The translations under genes and the position numbers were made by a program. Below, piece by piece: positions 1 through 9,056 of a DNA stretch of 64,000 bases. Position 1 is the stretch's first letter, and each line of letters begins with the position of its first letter. The stretch is from Klebsiella aerogenes (GTDB lineage Bacteria > Pseudomonadota > Gammaproteobacteria > Enterobacterales > Enterobacteriaceae). The stretch covers positions 992,001-1,056,000 of the forward strand of contig CP119076.1 of the NCBI GenBank assembly GCA_029027985.1, in the 5' to 3' direction. The notes under the pieces were generated by a model that saw only the letters and a program-made list of their open reading frames with translations, searched no databases and was not told where the DNA came from.

Positions 1-2
1 AT

Positions 3-617
3 GCAGGTTGTGAAATGACCCTGACCGCGTTAAGTATTGGCGATGAGCGGGCGCTGCATTGGCTACGTTACTTTGCCGCGCTAGGATTTGAGCGTCAGGC
101 ACTGCTGGAGACGACTGGAGATTTACGATTTGCGTCGTCGTTTGTTGCCGAACGGCTTGCCGACTGGCAGCGCAGTCACGGCGCAGAACTGATTGTCACC
201 GGCTGCCAGAGCAGCGAAGGACAGAACGGACAAACGCCTTTTTTGCTGGCGGAAATGCTGAACTGGCCCTGTCTCGCCCAGGCTGAACGTTTCACCCTTG
301 AACCGCCTTTTGTGGTTGTTGAGCAGCGAACGATATCCGGTCTTCGCCGCTATCGGGTGCGGTTGCCGGCAGTGATGGCGGTCAGGCAGTGTGGCGAAGC
401 GGCGCTGCCGGTTCCCGGTATGCGTCAGCGTCTGGCGGCGGCAAAGGTGGAGGTGATGCGTCAGACGCTGACCATTGAGGCGACGCCTGCGGTACAGTGT
501 ATACGCCTGGCTCGTCCGGAACCGCGACGCCATGCGGTGATGATCGAAGGGGGCACGGCGCAAGAGAAAGCCAGGGCGCTGTGGGAGAGCTATCTACGCC
601 AGAGGATGCAGCCATGA
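3..617 (+). CDS. ygcR: EtfB/FixA-like electron-transfer flavoprotein subunit YgcR (5' end cut by window)
   Basis: Member of the electron-transfer flavoprotein beta family, whose subunits bind AMP or flavin and relay electrons from dehydrogenases. The frame is open to the window edge (codons before the first ATG at 15 read A-G-C-E), so about 60 N-terminal residues lie outside if the usual length of about 259 holds. The stretch GCQSSEGQNGQT (residues 63-74 counted from the ATG at 15) corresponds to the conserved nucleotide-binding loop of EtfB. The stop overlaps the ygcQ start by 4 nt (ATGA), the coupling expected of two subunits of one heterodimer. The electron donor is unknown; the name rests on close similarity to E. 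coli YgcR as I remember it. Confidence 0.92.
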   Translation, partial: AGCEMTLTALSIGDERALHWLRYFAALGFERQALLETTGDLRFASSFVAERLADWQRSHGAELIVTGCQSSEGQNGQTPFLLAEMLNWPCLAQAERFTLEPPFVVVEQRTISGLRRYRVRLPAVMAVRQCGEAALPVPGMRQRLAAAKVEVMRQTLTIEATPAVQCIRLARPEPRRHAVMIEGGTAQEKARALWESYLRQRMQP

Positions 618-1474
618 AAGTCGCGGTAGTGATGACTCACGGCGCGAGTGCTTCCATGGGCAACTGGCTGGCGACTGGCGATCTCGCTTCGGCAGAGCTG
701 GCGTTCTGGAGCATTGATGCTGAATCAGCAGTGGCGGAGCAGCTCCTTGATGTCCTGGTCGCCCAATGGCGGAAGACGCCGGTCGATATGTTGATATTCC
801 CGGCGGGCATATCCGGCGATGAGCTGGCAACAAGGCTGGCATGGCGCTTACAGGGGAGTAGCGTATGTCAGGCGCTGTCAGTGAATGTGCAGGAAGGAAG
901 AGTGACGAAATTTCATTGGGGGAATGCGCTGATTGCCACGCTGGAGGCGGTGGCCTGGCCGCTCTGCGTGTCTTTGGCGCGTCAACCTGGGGTTAATATC
1001 CCCGCCGTTCTCCCAGCCGATGCGCCGATTCGCCATCTCGTACCGGCGGCCTTGCCTGACTGGCTGATTTGTGTTGAAAGCGTTGAATGTTCGGGGGCTC
1101 ATCCCTTGCAGGAAGCGAAGCAGGTGCTGGTTGTCGGGCAGGGAGGCGAGAGCGCTGATGCCGCTCACATCGCCGCTCTGGCGCAAAGTCTGGGGGCGGA
1201 GGTGGGTTACAGCCGCGCAAGGGTGATGAACGGCGGCTATGATGCGGAACGTTTGATTGGTATTTCAGGCCATTTACTGGCCCCGGATGTTTGCATTGTG
1301 GCAGGAGCATCGGGTGCCGCGGCGCTGATGACGGGGGTCAGGGATAGCCGGTTTATTGTGGCAATTAATCATGACGCCAACGCGCCGGTATTCACACAGG
1401 CGGATGTTGGCATTGTGGATGACTGGCTACCTGTACTCGACGCGTTGGTCGCTTGCGCCGATACAGTCGGGTAG
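614..1474 (+). CDS. ygcQ: EtfA/FixB-like electron-transfer flavoprotein subunit YgcQ
   Basis: Predicted partner of YgcR: the alpha-type subunit that carries the redox FAD. The 286-residue length equals E. coli YgcQ when the ATG at 614 is used; longer upstream starts would run deep into ygcR. The C-terminal FAD domain (about residues 170-280) has the family pattern: VVGQGG at 173-178, LGAEVGYSRARV at 193-204, GASGAAA at 231-237 and VAINHDANAPVF at 249-260. The N-terminal half is less conserved. Together with YgcN and YgcO on the other strand it completes a FixABCX-like set, so electron transfer to or from an unidentified substrate is inferred. Confidence 0.93.
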   Translation: MKVAVVMTHGASASMGNWLATGDLASAELAFWSIDAESAVAEQLLDVLVAQWRKTPVDMLIFPAGISGDELATRLAWRLQGSSVCQALSVNVQEGRVTKFHWGNALIATLEAVAWPLCVSLARQPGVNIPAVLPADAPIRHLVPAALPDWLICVESVECSGAHPLQEAKQVLVVGQGGESADAAHIAALAQSLGAEVGYSRARVMNGGYDAERLIGISGHLLAPDVCIVAGASGAAALMTGVRDSRFIVAINHDANAPVFTQADVGIVDDWLPVLDALVACADTVG

Positions 1475-1505
1475 CCCGGGTAAGGCGTTTACGCCGCGCC
1501 CCGGG
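1472..1505. repeat. REP-type palindrome between ygcQ and ygcP
   Basis: An imperfect palindrome with arms TAGCCCGGGTAAGGCG and the facing CGCGCCCCGGGA begins inside the ygcQ stop codon. It has the look of a repetitive extragenic palindrome and sits between convergent ygcQ and ygcP, where such elements often stabilise mRNA ends. Confidence 0.7.
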
Positions 1506-1523
1506 AACACAAAGCACGATAAA

Positions 1524-2099
1524 TTAATGAAGCTGCCTGGCTAATTTCCAGACGTTGGTGTTGGTGGTTGAAAGCGCCGCCACGCCAGCTTTCATCGCAT
1601 TACGCGCATCTTCTTCATCGCAGACCAACCCCCCGGCAATCAGCGGCTGGCGAATTTTCTCCGTCACCCATCCCAGGACTTTTGGCATACAGCCCGGCAG
1701 GATTTCAATGCAGTCCGGATTAGACTGCGCCACCTGCTTATCAATATTGTGAAAGGAGATGGAATCGACGATAAACAGACGATGAATGCAGAAAAAACCT
1801 TCCGCTCTGGCCGCTTTTAACATCGGCGCTTTCGTGCTGATGATGCCATCCGCCTCGGTCACCAGCTTCAGAAACTGAATCACGACTTCTTTATTGGACG
1901 CGCCCTCCAGCAGGTCGACGTGAATAAACGCATATTTACCGGCGTTTTTGATTTTCTTGACGATGTTGCTAATGGTGCAGATATTGCCGTACAGCACGGA
2001 GATAAACTGACACTCGGAATCAATGGCTAACTGCAGGCTGGCATTGTCTTTAACGGCCGCGATGACCGGATTTTGTCGTAGCAGGTGTAACAGGGGCAT
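1524..2099 (-). CDS. ygcP: GlpP-like antiterminator-family protein YgcP
   Basis: 191 residues of the glycerol-3-phosphate responsive antiterminator family (GlpP type, a TIM-barrel-like fold proposed to bind RNA). Hydrophobic strand patterns such as FIHVDLLEG (residues about 58-66), DCIEILPG and PLIAGGLVCD recur as in a barrel, ending in an IAGG phosphate-binding-like loop. It lies between the ygcO-ygcN pair (same strand, separated by an ERIC element) and convergent ygcQ. Its context suggests it controls this electron-transfer cluster in response to a phosphorylated metabolite, but no antiterminator hairpin was recognised. Family assignment is good; the physiological role is unknown. Confidence 0.88.
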   Translation of the reverse strand: MPLLHLLRQNPVIAAVKDNASLQLAIDSECQFISVLYGNICTISNIVKKIKNAGKYAFIHVDLLEGASNKEVVIQFLKLVTEADGIISTKAPMLKAARAEGFFCIHRLFIVDSISFHNIDKQVAQSNPDCIEILPGCMPKVLGWVTEKIRQPLIAGGLVCDEEDARNAMKAGVAALSTTNTNVWKLARQLH

Positions 2100-2117
2100 G
2101 GTGTGTCCTTTATATTT

Positions 2118-2314
2118 TACTCGTCATACTTCAAGCTGCAGATGCGTTAGCAATAACTCGGCCCATCCTTGGGCCTCGCCCTTACGGGCGCTGCGAACAG
2201 CGTTCAAATTCGTTCCTGACGAATTTGTCCTCGCTCACCCCAGTCACTTACTGGAGTAAGCTCCTGGGGATTCCCTGCGTTGCTGCCTTCCTGCAACTTG
2301 AATTATTTAGAGTA
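2118..2314. repeat. ERIC-type (IRU) element with an internal hairpin-rich segment
   Basis: Terminal inverted repeats at 2118-2141 and 2291-2314 share TTCAAG-C/T-TGCAG, and the right part carries the ERIC hallmarks CTCGCTCACCCCAGTCACTT (about 2231-2250) and CTCCTGGGGATTCCC. The element is about 197 bp, longer than the usual ~127 bp. The extra part, about 2155-2230, is a run of small hairpins (GGCCCatccttGGGCC, CGCCCttaCGGGCG, GCTGcgaaCAGC, AAATTCGttcctgACGAATTT). It fills the ygcP-ygcO gap, where it could affect the stability of a ygcN-O-P message. Confidence 0.88.
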
Positions 2315-2321
2315 GGTTTTA

Positions 2322-2582
2322 TTACCCAAAACGGAATGTAATACCAAAACCTGAATCAGGATAGCGCCATTCTTTCAGCGTGGCTTCATCGCAGAGCAGC
2401 CGACAGGCACCGCACTCCAGACAACCCCGGTAATCCACGCGTAGCTCACCTTCTGCCGTCCGTGAGAAAAGCCCTGCGGGGCACGCTTTGATGAGCAACT
2501 CAATGGTCTCCTCGCCTGGCGATGCTGACGGGACAATATGCGGATGGTTGGCGGGACGCCAGACGTTGCGGGCTACAGACAT
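2322..2582 (-). CDS. ygcO: FixX-like ferredoxin YgcO
   Basis: 86-residue ferredoxin-like protein. It has one full cluster motif, C54-x2-C57-x2-C60-x3-C64, expected to bind [4Fe-4S], plus an isolated C34-P as in FixX proteins, which keep only one cluster of a two-cluster ferredoxin. It overlaps the end of ygcN by 10 nt on the same strand, so the two are co-translated; YgcN is the FixC-like quinone reductase it should serve. It would pass electrons between the flavoprotein YgcQR and YgcN or an iron-sulfur partner. Function is inferred from family and neighbours only. Confidence 0.9.
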   Translation of the reverse strand: MSVARNVWRPANHPHIVPSASPGEETIELLIKACPAGLFSRTAEGELRVDYRGCLECGACRLLCDEATLKEWRYPDSGFGITFRFG

Positions 2583-3844
2583 CGTAAACTCCTGACCAGA
2601 TCGCCTGCCAGATGGCGCAGGCCGTGACGGCGAAGATGACGCCAGAGTATCTGGCGCAACGGCGCAACGGGGCGCTCACCCTGCTGCCAGAGTTCACGGG
2701 AGATATCATCCATTAGCGCAGGCCATCGGCGATACCAGCCGGGACGCTGCAACAGGGCGGGGACGTGCTGGTAGCGCTGGAGAACCTCCCACAGCAGACT
2801 GCGCGCAATATCCTGATGATACAGTGGATATAGGTTCTGTGGCGCACGGTGCTGGCATGCTTGAATCAAGGTTTGCGCCGCCGCTTGCGCACCGATAAGT
2901 GCCATATCCATGCCGCGTACGGTAAAGCCGGTATTAATACAGGTACGTAGCGCGTCGCCGACCAGCAGCCAACCTTCTCCGGCATAGCGCGCAGGCAGGC
3001 TATGCAGCCCGCCTTCAGGCACCAGATGCGCGCCATATTCCAGCGTTTCTCCTCCGCGCAGCAGGGGACGTAGCGCCGGATGCGATTTGAGATGTTCCAG
3101 CAGCTCGACGGCAGGGACAGGGCTTTTTCCCAGCGAGGAGAGCGGGCAGACGATACCGAATGAGAGCGTATCCTGATTGGTATAGAGGAATGCGCCGCCG
3201 GGCTGATCCCCGCACACGCCGCCGGTGAAGAGCATCGCAGCGCCTTCGTTGCGCTCCAGGTGAAAGCGATCCTCCAGCGTTTTTTGCTCCAGCGCCAGAA
3301 CGGCTTTGATCCCCAGAGCCATTGTTGAAGGAGAGGGGCGAGAGAGTAAACCATGACGCTCCGCCAGTTCGCCATTCGCCCCTTCCGCCAACACGACGTA
3401 GCGGGCGCGTAGGGTTTCGTTATCGCAAATGACGCCGCAGACCCGGCCGTTTTCGCGGTACAACGCGTCAACCGTGGCGCCGGTAATGCACTGGACGCCT
3501 TCGGCTTCCGCCTGGCCCACAAACCACGGATCGAAGCGAGCACGCAGCAGGCTCCAGGAGTCTCCATTAGATTGAAGGCTGGACCATGTCGTTGCGCCAT
3601 CGTTGGCCAGCAGGGTCAGACTTTCCCGGGTAATCCGGCGTTCAAGCGGGGCGGATTGCTGAAAATGAGGGAGGAGTTCGGCAAGCGCATGGCAATACAG
3701 ACGCCCGCCGGAAAGATTTTTACTGCCGGGCAGCTCGCCGCGTTCAAGCAGCAGAACCGAAAGGCCCGCCCGCGCACAGCGTAAAGCGCAAGCGGTACCC
3801 GCTATCCCTGCACCGATGATAATAATATCAAAATCGTCAGCCAT
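2573..3844 (-). CDS. ygcN: FixC-like FAD-dependent oxidoreductase YgcN
   Basis: 423-residue flavoprotein of the FixC / ETF-quinone oxidoreductase group. The N-terminal Rossmann motif GAGIAG (residues 11-16) and ERGE after the second strand bind FAD; VGDALRTC further on is the second FAD contact; the C-terminal third is helical. The start at 3844 (MADDFD) is preferred to an upstream in-frame ATG at 3871 because it gives the E. coli length and removes a non-conserved extension. First gene of the ygcN-ygcO(-ygcP) unit. With YgcQR it forms a FixABCX-like set; whether it reduces quinone, a carnitine-like substrate or something else cannot be told. Confidence 0.92.
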   Translation of the reverse strand: MADDFDIIIIGAGIAGTACALRCARAGLSVLLLERGELPGSKNLSGGRLYCHALAELLPHFQQSAPLERRITRESLTLLANDGATTWSSLQSNGDSWSLLRARFDPWFVGQAEAEGVQCITGATVDALYRENGRVCGVICDNETLRARYVVLAEGANGELAERHGLLSRPSPSTMALGIKAVLALEQKTLEDRFHLERNEGAAMLFTGGVCGDQPGGAFLYTNQDTLSFGIVCPLSSLGKSPVPAVELLEHLKSHPALRPLLRGGETLEYGAHLVPEGGLHSLPARYAGEGWLLVGDALRTCINTGFTVRGMDMALIGAQAAAQTLIQACQHRAPQNLYPLYHQDIARSLLWEVLQRYQHVPALLQRPGWYRRWPALMDDISRELWQQGERPVAPLRQILWRHLRRHGLRHLAGDLVRSLRCL

Positions 3845-3924
3845 GTTGCGCCCCAGATATCCAGAACACATAAGCTAACATGGCTTTATTTAAGGAATAT
3901 TGACCGCCGACACAAACGCTTTAA

Positions 3925-4290
3925 TCACTCGCCGCGATAGACGCAGCCAGCCGTGCAGGTCTCTTTAATCATGACTGCGCTCAGCAGCGGAACCAGCGGC
4001 TTCATTTGATCCCAAATCCATTTAGCCAGCACTTCGCTGGTTGGATTGGACAGCCCTGGAATATCGTTCAGGTAGTAGTGGTCTAAACGATCGTATGTCG
4101 GTTTAAACGCGGCTTTCAGCTCGGCGAAATCCATGATCCACCCGGTATGGGGATCGACTTCACCGGTAATTTCCAGACGCACCATAAAAGAGTGGCCATG
4201 CAGGCGACCGCATTTGTGGCCTTGCGGTACGTGCGGCAGGTGATGGGCGGCTTCGAAGGTGAAATCTTTAAACAGCGTGGTGGACATCAT
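3925..4290 (-). CDS. queD: 6-carboxy-5,6,7,8-tetrahydropterin synthase QueD
   Basis: Converts 7,8-dihydroneopterin triphosphate to 6-carboxytetrahydropterin in queuosine/7-deazaguanine synthesis. 121 residues, the family length. Zinc ligands H16, H31 and H33 (HGHS), catalytic C27 in HKCGRLHGH, the D70-H71 pair and E110 (KETCTAG) are all present. Transcribed away from cysJ across a 318-bp AT-rich gap. The gene is in its usual enterobacterial position next to cysJIH, with which it has no metabolic link that I can see. Confidence 0.97.
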   Translation of the reverse strand: MMSTTLFKDFTFEAAHHLPHVPQGHKCGRLHGHSFMVRLEITGEVDPHTGWIMDFAELKAAFKPTYDRLDHYYLNDIPGLSNPTSEVLAKWIWDQMKPLVPLLSAVMIKETCTAGCVYRGE

Positions 4291-4608
4291 TAACTCTCAA
4301 CAGGACGAAAAAAAACCGCCGTAGGGTACCGGAAAGCACATTTTTTAGCATTAACTAAAACGGCCCTGAACGCTAAATAGCCGTTTTTCTGATGTTTTAT
4401 TGATTTAATTCGTTATTTTTCAGTTGGTTAATTAATCGCTTTTGTTGTTAATAACTATAACTAAAACAGGTTAGTCCATTTGGTTATTTGTTATTTCCAT
4501 CCCTTCTTTAATTGTGACTGTATGCGCCGTTAACCTTACAATCTCTTCTGTTTTTGTCGCGCTGACAGGGTGCGAATAACAGCTTTGCTTACTGGAACAT
4601 AACGACGC
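4291..4608. promoter_or_regulatory. queD-cysJ divergent control region (probable CysB-activated cysJIH promoter)
   Basis: This 318-bp stretch has no gene. The part at about 4370-4500 is strongly AT-rich, with repeats of TAACTAAAA and GTTAAT, where a CysB site would be expected. A fair -10 for cysJ is TACAAT at 4537-4542 with only a weak -35 (TTGTGA, 4512-4517), typical of an activator-dependent promoter. CysB control is known for cysJIH in enterics; the exact site is inferred. Confidence 0.6.
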
Positions 4609-6408
4609 ATGACGACACAGGCCCCACCTTCCAATTTGCTGCCGCTAAACCCGGAGCAACTGGCGCGCCTTCAGGCGGCCACGACTGACTTCACGCCAAC
4701 CCAACTGGCTTGGGTGTCCGGCTATTTCTGGGGCATGCTGAATCAGCAGCCCGGCGCCGTGGCGAGCGCGCCTGCCCAGGCGGTAGAAACCCCGAGCATC
4801 ACCCTTATTTCTGCTTCGCAAACCGGTAACGCGCGCCGCGTCGCCGAAGCGCTACGCGACGATCTGCAGGCCGCGCAGTTGAATGTGAAACTGGTTAACG
4901 CTGGCGACTATAAATTCAAACAAATCGCGGGCGAAAAACTACTGGTCGTGGTGACGTCGACGCAGGGCGAAGGCGAGTCGCCGGAAGAAGCCGTCGCATT
5001 GCATAAATTCCTGTTCTCGAAGAAAGCGCCGAAGCTCGATGGCACGGCCTTCGCCGTCTTCGGTCTGGGCGATACTTCCTATGAATTCTTCTGCCAGTCC
5101 GGCAAAGATTTCGATAGCAAGCTGGCCGAGCTGGGCGGTGAACGCCTGCTGGATCGCGTCGATGCTGACGTCGAGTATCACGCGGCGGCGGCGGAATGGC
5201 GTGCTCGCGTCGTGGAGGTGCTGAAGGCGCGCGCGCCGACGGCAGCGCCAGCTCAGCTTGCGATCAGCGGCGCAGTCAATGACATTCACAGCAGCCCGTA
5301 TACCAAAGAAGCGCCGCTAACGGCGACACTGGCTGTGAATCAGAAAATCACCGGCCGCGATTCACAAAAAGACGTGCGTCATATCGAGATTGATCTCGGT
5401 GATTCCGGCCTGCGTTATCAGCCGGGCGACGCCCTTGGCGTCTGGTATCAGAACGATCCGGCGCTGGTGAAAGAACTGGTGGAACTGCTGTGGTTGAAGG
5501 GCGATGAGCCGGTCACCATTGATGGTAAAACGCTGCCGTTGGCGGAAGCGCTGGCATGGCACTTTGAGCTGACGGTCAATACGGCCAATATCGTCGAAAA
5601 CTATGCCACCTTGACCCGCGGCGAAACGCTACTGCCGTTGCTCGGCGATAAAGCGCAGCTGCAACACTATGCGGCGACAACGCCTATCGTTGATATGGTG
5701 CGCTTCTCACCGGCGCAACTGGATGCGGACGCCTTAATTGGCCTGCTGCGCCCGCTGACGCCGCGTCTCTATTCGATCGCCTCATCGCAGGCGGAAGCGG
5801 AGAGCGAAGTGCATGTTACCGTCGGCGTCGTACGCTATGACATCGAGGGCCGCGCCCGTGCTGGCGGCGCCTCCAGCTTCCTCGCCGATCGGCTGGAAGA
5901 AGATGGCGAAGTCCGTGTCTTTATCGAACACAACGACAATTTCCGTCTACCTGCTAACCCGGAGACCCCGGTGATTATGATCGGCCCTGGTACCGGTATT
6001 GCACCGTTCCGCGCTTTTATGCAGCAGCGCGCGGCGGAAGGTGCGGAAGGAAAGAACTGGCTGTTCTTCGGCAACCCGCACTTCACTGAAGATTTCCTTT
6101 ACCAGGTGGAATGGCAACGCTACGTCAAAGAGGGCGTGCTGAGCCGTATCGACCTGGCCTGGTCTCGCGATCAACAACAAAAAGTCTATGTTCAGGACAA
6201 GCTGCGCGAGCAGGGGGCCGAACTGTGGCGTTGGATTAACGACGGCGCCCACATTTATGTCTGCGGCGACGCCAATCGTATGGCGAAAGACGTCGAGCAG
6301 GCGTTACTGGAAGTGATTGCCGAATACGGCGCGATGGACGCCGAAACGGCGGACGAATTTTTAAGTGAGCTGCGCGTTGAGCGCCGTTATCAGCGAGATG
6401 TCTACTAA
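4609..6408 (+). CDS. cysJ: NADPH-dependent sulfite reductase flavoprotein (alpha) subunit CysJ
   Basis: Moves electrons from NADPH through FAD and FMN to the CysI hemoprotein, which reduces sulfite to sulfide. 599 residues, as in E. coli. The flavodoxin/FMN domain spans about residues 60-205, starting [10 protein letters not shown]; the FAD-binding signature RLYSIASS follows near 385; [16 protein letters not shown] is the NADPH-side loop; the chain ends in the FAD-stacking tyrosine (QRDVY). First gene of cysJIH; its stop overlaps the cysI ATG by one base (TAATG). Confidence 0.98.
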   Translation: MTTQAPPSNLLPLNPEQLARLQAATTDFTPTQLAWVSGYFWGMLNQQPGAVASAPAQAVETPSITLISASQTGNARRVAEALRDDLQAAQLNVKLVNAGDYKFKQIAGEKLLVVVTSTQGEGESPEEAVALHKFLFSKKAPKLDGTAFAVFGLGDTSYEFFCQSGKDFDSKLAELGGERLLDRVDADVEYHAAAAEWRARVVEVLKARAPTAAPAQLAISGAVNDIHSSPYTKEAPLTATLAVNQKITGRDSQKDVRHIEIDLGDSGLRYQPGDALGVWYQNDPALVKELVELLWLKGDEPVTIDGKTLPLAEALAWHFELTVNTANIVENYATLTRGETLLPLLGDKAQLQHYAATTPIVDMVRFSPAQLDADALIGLLRPLTPRLYSIASSQAEAESEVHVTVGVVRYDIEGRARAGGASSFLADRLEEDGEVRVFIEHNDNFRLPANPETPVIMIGPGTGIAPFRAFMQQRAAEGAEGKNWLFFGNPHFTEDFLYQVEWQRYVKEGVLSRIDLAWSRDQQQKVYVQDKLREQGAELWRWINDGAHIYVCGDANRMAKDVEQALLEVIAEYGAMDAETADEFLSELRVERRYQRDVY

Positions 6409-8120
6409 TGAGCGAAAAACATCCAGGCCCGCTGGTGGTCGAAGGTAAACTCTCCGACGCCGAGCGTATGAAGGTTGAGAGCAACTACCTGCGCGGCACC
6501 ATTGCGGAAGATTTAAATGACGGCCTGACCGGCGGTTTCAAAGGCGACAACTTCCTGCTGATCCGTTTCCACGGCATGTATCAGCAGGACGACCGCGATA
6601 TTCGCGCCGAGCGTGCGGCCCAGAAACTGGAACCGCGCCATGCGATGCTGCTGCGCTGCCGCCTGCCAGGCGGCGTTATTACCACCAAACAGTGGCAGGC
6701 GATCGATAAGTTCGCTGCGGATAACACCATTTATGGCAGCATTCGTCTGACCAACCGGCAGACTTTCCAGTTCCACGGCATTCTGAAGAAGAATGTGAAG
6801 CCGGTGCATCAGATGCTGCACTCCGTCGGGCTGGACGCGCTGGCGACCGCTAACGACATGAACCGTAACGTGCTGTGCACCTCCAACCCGTATGAATCTC
6901 AGTTGCACGCTGAGGCCTACGAGTGGGCGAAGAAGATCTCCGAGCATCTGCTGCCGCGCACCCGCGCTTATGCTGAGATCTGGCTGGATCAGAAAAAGGT
7001 CGCCACTACCGACGAGGAGCCGATCCTCGGCCAGACCTATCTGCCGCGTAAATTCAAAACCACGGTGGTGATCCCGCCGCAGAATGACATCGATCTGCAC
7101 GCCAACGACATGAACTTCGTGGCGGTTGCTGAGAACGGTAAACTGGTTGGCTTTAACCTGCTGGTCGGCGGCGGTTTATCCATCGAACACGGCAATAAGA
7201 AAACCTACGCGCGTACTGCCAGCGAATTCGGCTACCTGCCGCTGGAGCACACCCTGGCGGTAGTGGAAGCGGTGGTGACCACTCAGCGCGACTGGGGTAA
7301 CCGTACCGATCGTAAAAACGCGAAAACCAAATATACCCTTGAGCGCGTTGGCGTGGAGACCTTCAAGGCGGAAGTTGAGCGCCGCGCGGGGATCAAGTTC
7401 GAACCGATTCGCCCTTACGAGTTTACCGGCCGCGGCGATCGCATCGGCTGGGTGAAAGGTATCGATAACAACTGGCACCTGACGCTGTTTATCGAGAATG
7501 GTCGTATTCTGGATTATCCGGGCCGACCGCTGAAAACGGGCCTGCTGGAAATTTCGAAGATCCACCAGGGAGAATTTCGCATCACCGCCAACCAGAATCT
7601 GATCATTGCCGGCGTACCGGAAGATCAGAAAGCGCGGATCGAGAAACTGGCGCGCGATCATGGTCTGATGAATGCCGTGACGGCGCAGCGTGAGAACTCG
7701 ATGGCCTGCGTATCGTTCCCGACCTGCCCGCTAGCGATGGCCGAAGCCGAACGCTTCCTGCCGTCGTTTATCGACAAGGTGGAAGAGGTCATGAGCAAAC
7801 ATGGCGTCGGCGACGAACATATCGTGACCCGCGTGACCGGTTGCCCGAACGGCTGTGGTCGCGCGATGCTGGCGGAAGTCGGTCTGGTGGGTAAAGCGCC
7901 TGGTCGCTATAACCTGCATATTGGCGGCAACCGCAGTGGAACGCGTATCCCGCGGATGTATCGCGAAAATATTACCGAGCCGGAGATCCTCGGCTCGCTC
8001 GACGAACTGGTAGGGCGCTGGGCGAAAGAGCGCGAAGCGGGTGAAGGCTTCGGCGATTTTACGGTGCGTGCGGGCATTATTCGCCCGGTGCTCGATCCAG
8101 CTCGGGATTTCTGGGAATAA
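6408..8120 (+). CDS. cysI: Sulfite reductase hemoprotein (beta) subunit CysI
   Basis: Six-electron reduction of sulfite to sulfide on a coupled siroheme-[4Fe-4S] centre. 570 residues, the E. coli length. The four cluster cysteines are seen in CVSFPTC and TGCPNGC (expected 434, 440, 479, 483), the last also bridging to siroheme. Substrate-binding arginines and lysines cluster around RLTNRQ and KTKYT. Translationally coupled to cysJ; followed by a REP pair and then cysH. Siroheme for it comes from CysG, one copy of which lies about 2.2 kb downstream. Confidence 0.98.
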   Translation: MSEKHPGPLVVEGKLSDAERMKVESNYLRGTIAEDLNDGLTGGFKGDNFLLIRFHGMYQQDDRDIRAERAAQKLEPRHAMLLRCRLPGGVITTKQWQAIDKFAADNTIYGSIRLTNRQTFQFHGILKKNVKPVHQMLHSVGLDALATANDMNRNVLCTSNPYESQLHAEAYEWAKKISEHLLPRTRAYAEIWLDQKKVATTDEEPILGQTYLPRKFKTTVVIPPQNDIDLHANDMNFVAVAENGKLVGFNLLVGGGLSIEHGNKKTYARTASEFGYLPLEHTLAVVEAVVTTQRDWGNRTDRKNAKTKYTLERVGVETFKAEVERRAGIKFEPIRPYEFTGRGDRIGWVKGIDNNWHLTLFIENGRILDYPGRPLKTGLLEISKIHQGEFRITANQNLIIAGVPEDQKARIEKLARDHGLMNAVTAQRENSMACVSFPTCPLAMAEAERFLPSFIDKVEEVMSKHGVGDEHIVTRVTGCPNGCGRAMLAEVGLVGKAPGRYNLHIGGNRSGTRIPRMYRENITEPEILGSLDELVGRWAKEREAGEGFGDFTVRAGIIRPVLDPARDFWE

Positions 8121-8126
8121 CATCCT

Positions 8127-8195
8127 GATGCCCGGTGGCGGTAGCGATCCGGGCCTACAAAACCCGTAGGCCGGGCAAACGTAGTGCCGCCCGGC
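8127..8195. repeat. Inverted pair of REP sequences (BIME) between cysI and cysH
   Basis: Two facing palindromic units: 8127-8159 (core TGCCCGGTGGCGG ... TCCGGGCCTAC) and 8166-8195 (GTAGGCCGGGCAAACG ... GCCGCCCGGCA). Together they form a bacterial interspersed mosaic element inside the cysJIH operon, likely to stabilise the upstream cysJI mRNA and lower cysH relative to cysI. Confidence 0.85.
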
Positions 8196-8217
8196 AAAAC
8201 AGGCAAACGAGGTTCAT

Positions 8218-8952
8218 ATGTCCGTACTCGATCTAAACGCTCTGAACGAGCTACCGAAAGTAGAGCGCGTGATGGCGCTGGCGGAAACCAACACTCAGTT
8301 GGAAAAACTGAGCGCCGAGGAACGTGTGGCGTGGGCGCTGGAAAACCTGCCTGGCGACTATGCGCTCTCTTCAAGCTTTGGTATTCAGGCGGCGGTCAGC
8401 CTGCATTTGGTCAACCAACTGCGCCCGGATATTCCGGTGATCCTGACCGATACTGGTTATCTGTTCCCGGAAACCTATCAGTTTATTGATGAACTCACCG
8501 ACAGGCTGAATCTGAACCTCAAGGTCTACCGGGCGACGGAAAGCGCGGCCTGGCAGGAAGCGCGTTACGGCAAGCTGTGGGAACAAGGTGTTGAAGGCAT
8601 TGAGAAGTACAATGAAATCAACAAAGTCGAGCCGATGAACCGGGCGCTGAAAGCGCTCAATACTCAAACCTGGTTCGCTGGCCTACGCCGCGAGCAGTCC
8701 GGTAGCCGGGCGCATCTGCCGGTGCTGGCCATTCAGCGCGGCGTGTTTAAGATTCTGCCAATCATCGACTGGGATAACCGCACCGTTTATCAGTATCTGC
8801 AAAAGCACGGGCTGAAATACCATCCGCTGTGGGAGCAGGGCTACCTGTCGGTCGGCGATACCCATACCACTCGTAAGTGGGAACCGGGTATGGCGGAAGA
8901 AGAGACCCGATTCTTTGGCTTGAAAAGAGAGTGTGGGCTGCACGAAGGTTAA
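8218..8952 (+). CDS. cysH: Phosphoadenylyl-sulfate (PAPS) reductase CysH
   Basis: Reduces PAPS to sulfite and 3'-phosphoadenosine using thioredoxin or glutaredoxin. 244 residues. N-terminal PP-loop-like [10 protein letters not shown] binds the nucleotide phosphates; the C-terminal ECGLHEG carries the catalytic C239. There is no CC...CC iron-sulfur motif, so it is the PAPS-type rather than the APS-type enzyme. Third gene of cysJIH, 97 bp after cysI across a REP pair. It supplies sulfite to CysJI. Confidence 0.98.
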   Translation: MSVLDLNALNELPKVERVMALAETNTQLEKLSAEERVAWALENLPGDYALSSSFGIQAAVSLHLVNQLRPDIPVILTDTGYLFPETYQFIDELTDRLNLNLKVYRATESAAWQEARYGKLWEQGVEGIEKYNEINKVEPMNRALKALNTQTWFAGLRREQSGSRAHLPVLAIQRGVFKILPIIDWDNRTVYQYLQKHGLKYHPLWEQGYLSVGDTHTTRKWEPGMAEEETRFFGLKRECGLHEG

Positions 8953-8981
8953 GGGCGTGTCTTTCGCTGATAGGGTATTCT

Positions 8982-9017
8982 AAAGGGAACACGCGTTTAA
9001 CCGCGCGCGTTCTCTTT
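8982..9017. terminator. Bidirectional intrinsic terminator between cysH and iap
   Basis: Inverted repeat AAAGGGAACaCGCG ... CGCGcGTTCTCTTT, flanked by A residues on one side and T residues on the other, between convergent cysH and iap. It can serve both directions. Confidence 0.8.
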
Positions 9018-9056
9018 GATTGTTTCAATTTTGAACACCGACGATGAGAGGAAGAA

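Noticed and set aside
2023-2259. 78-codon open frame on + across the ERIC element
   Set aside because: ERIC elements commonly generate spurious frames; it also overlaps ygcP on the other strand.
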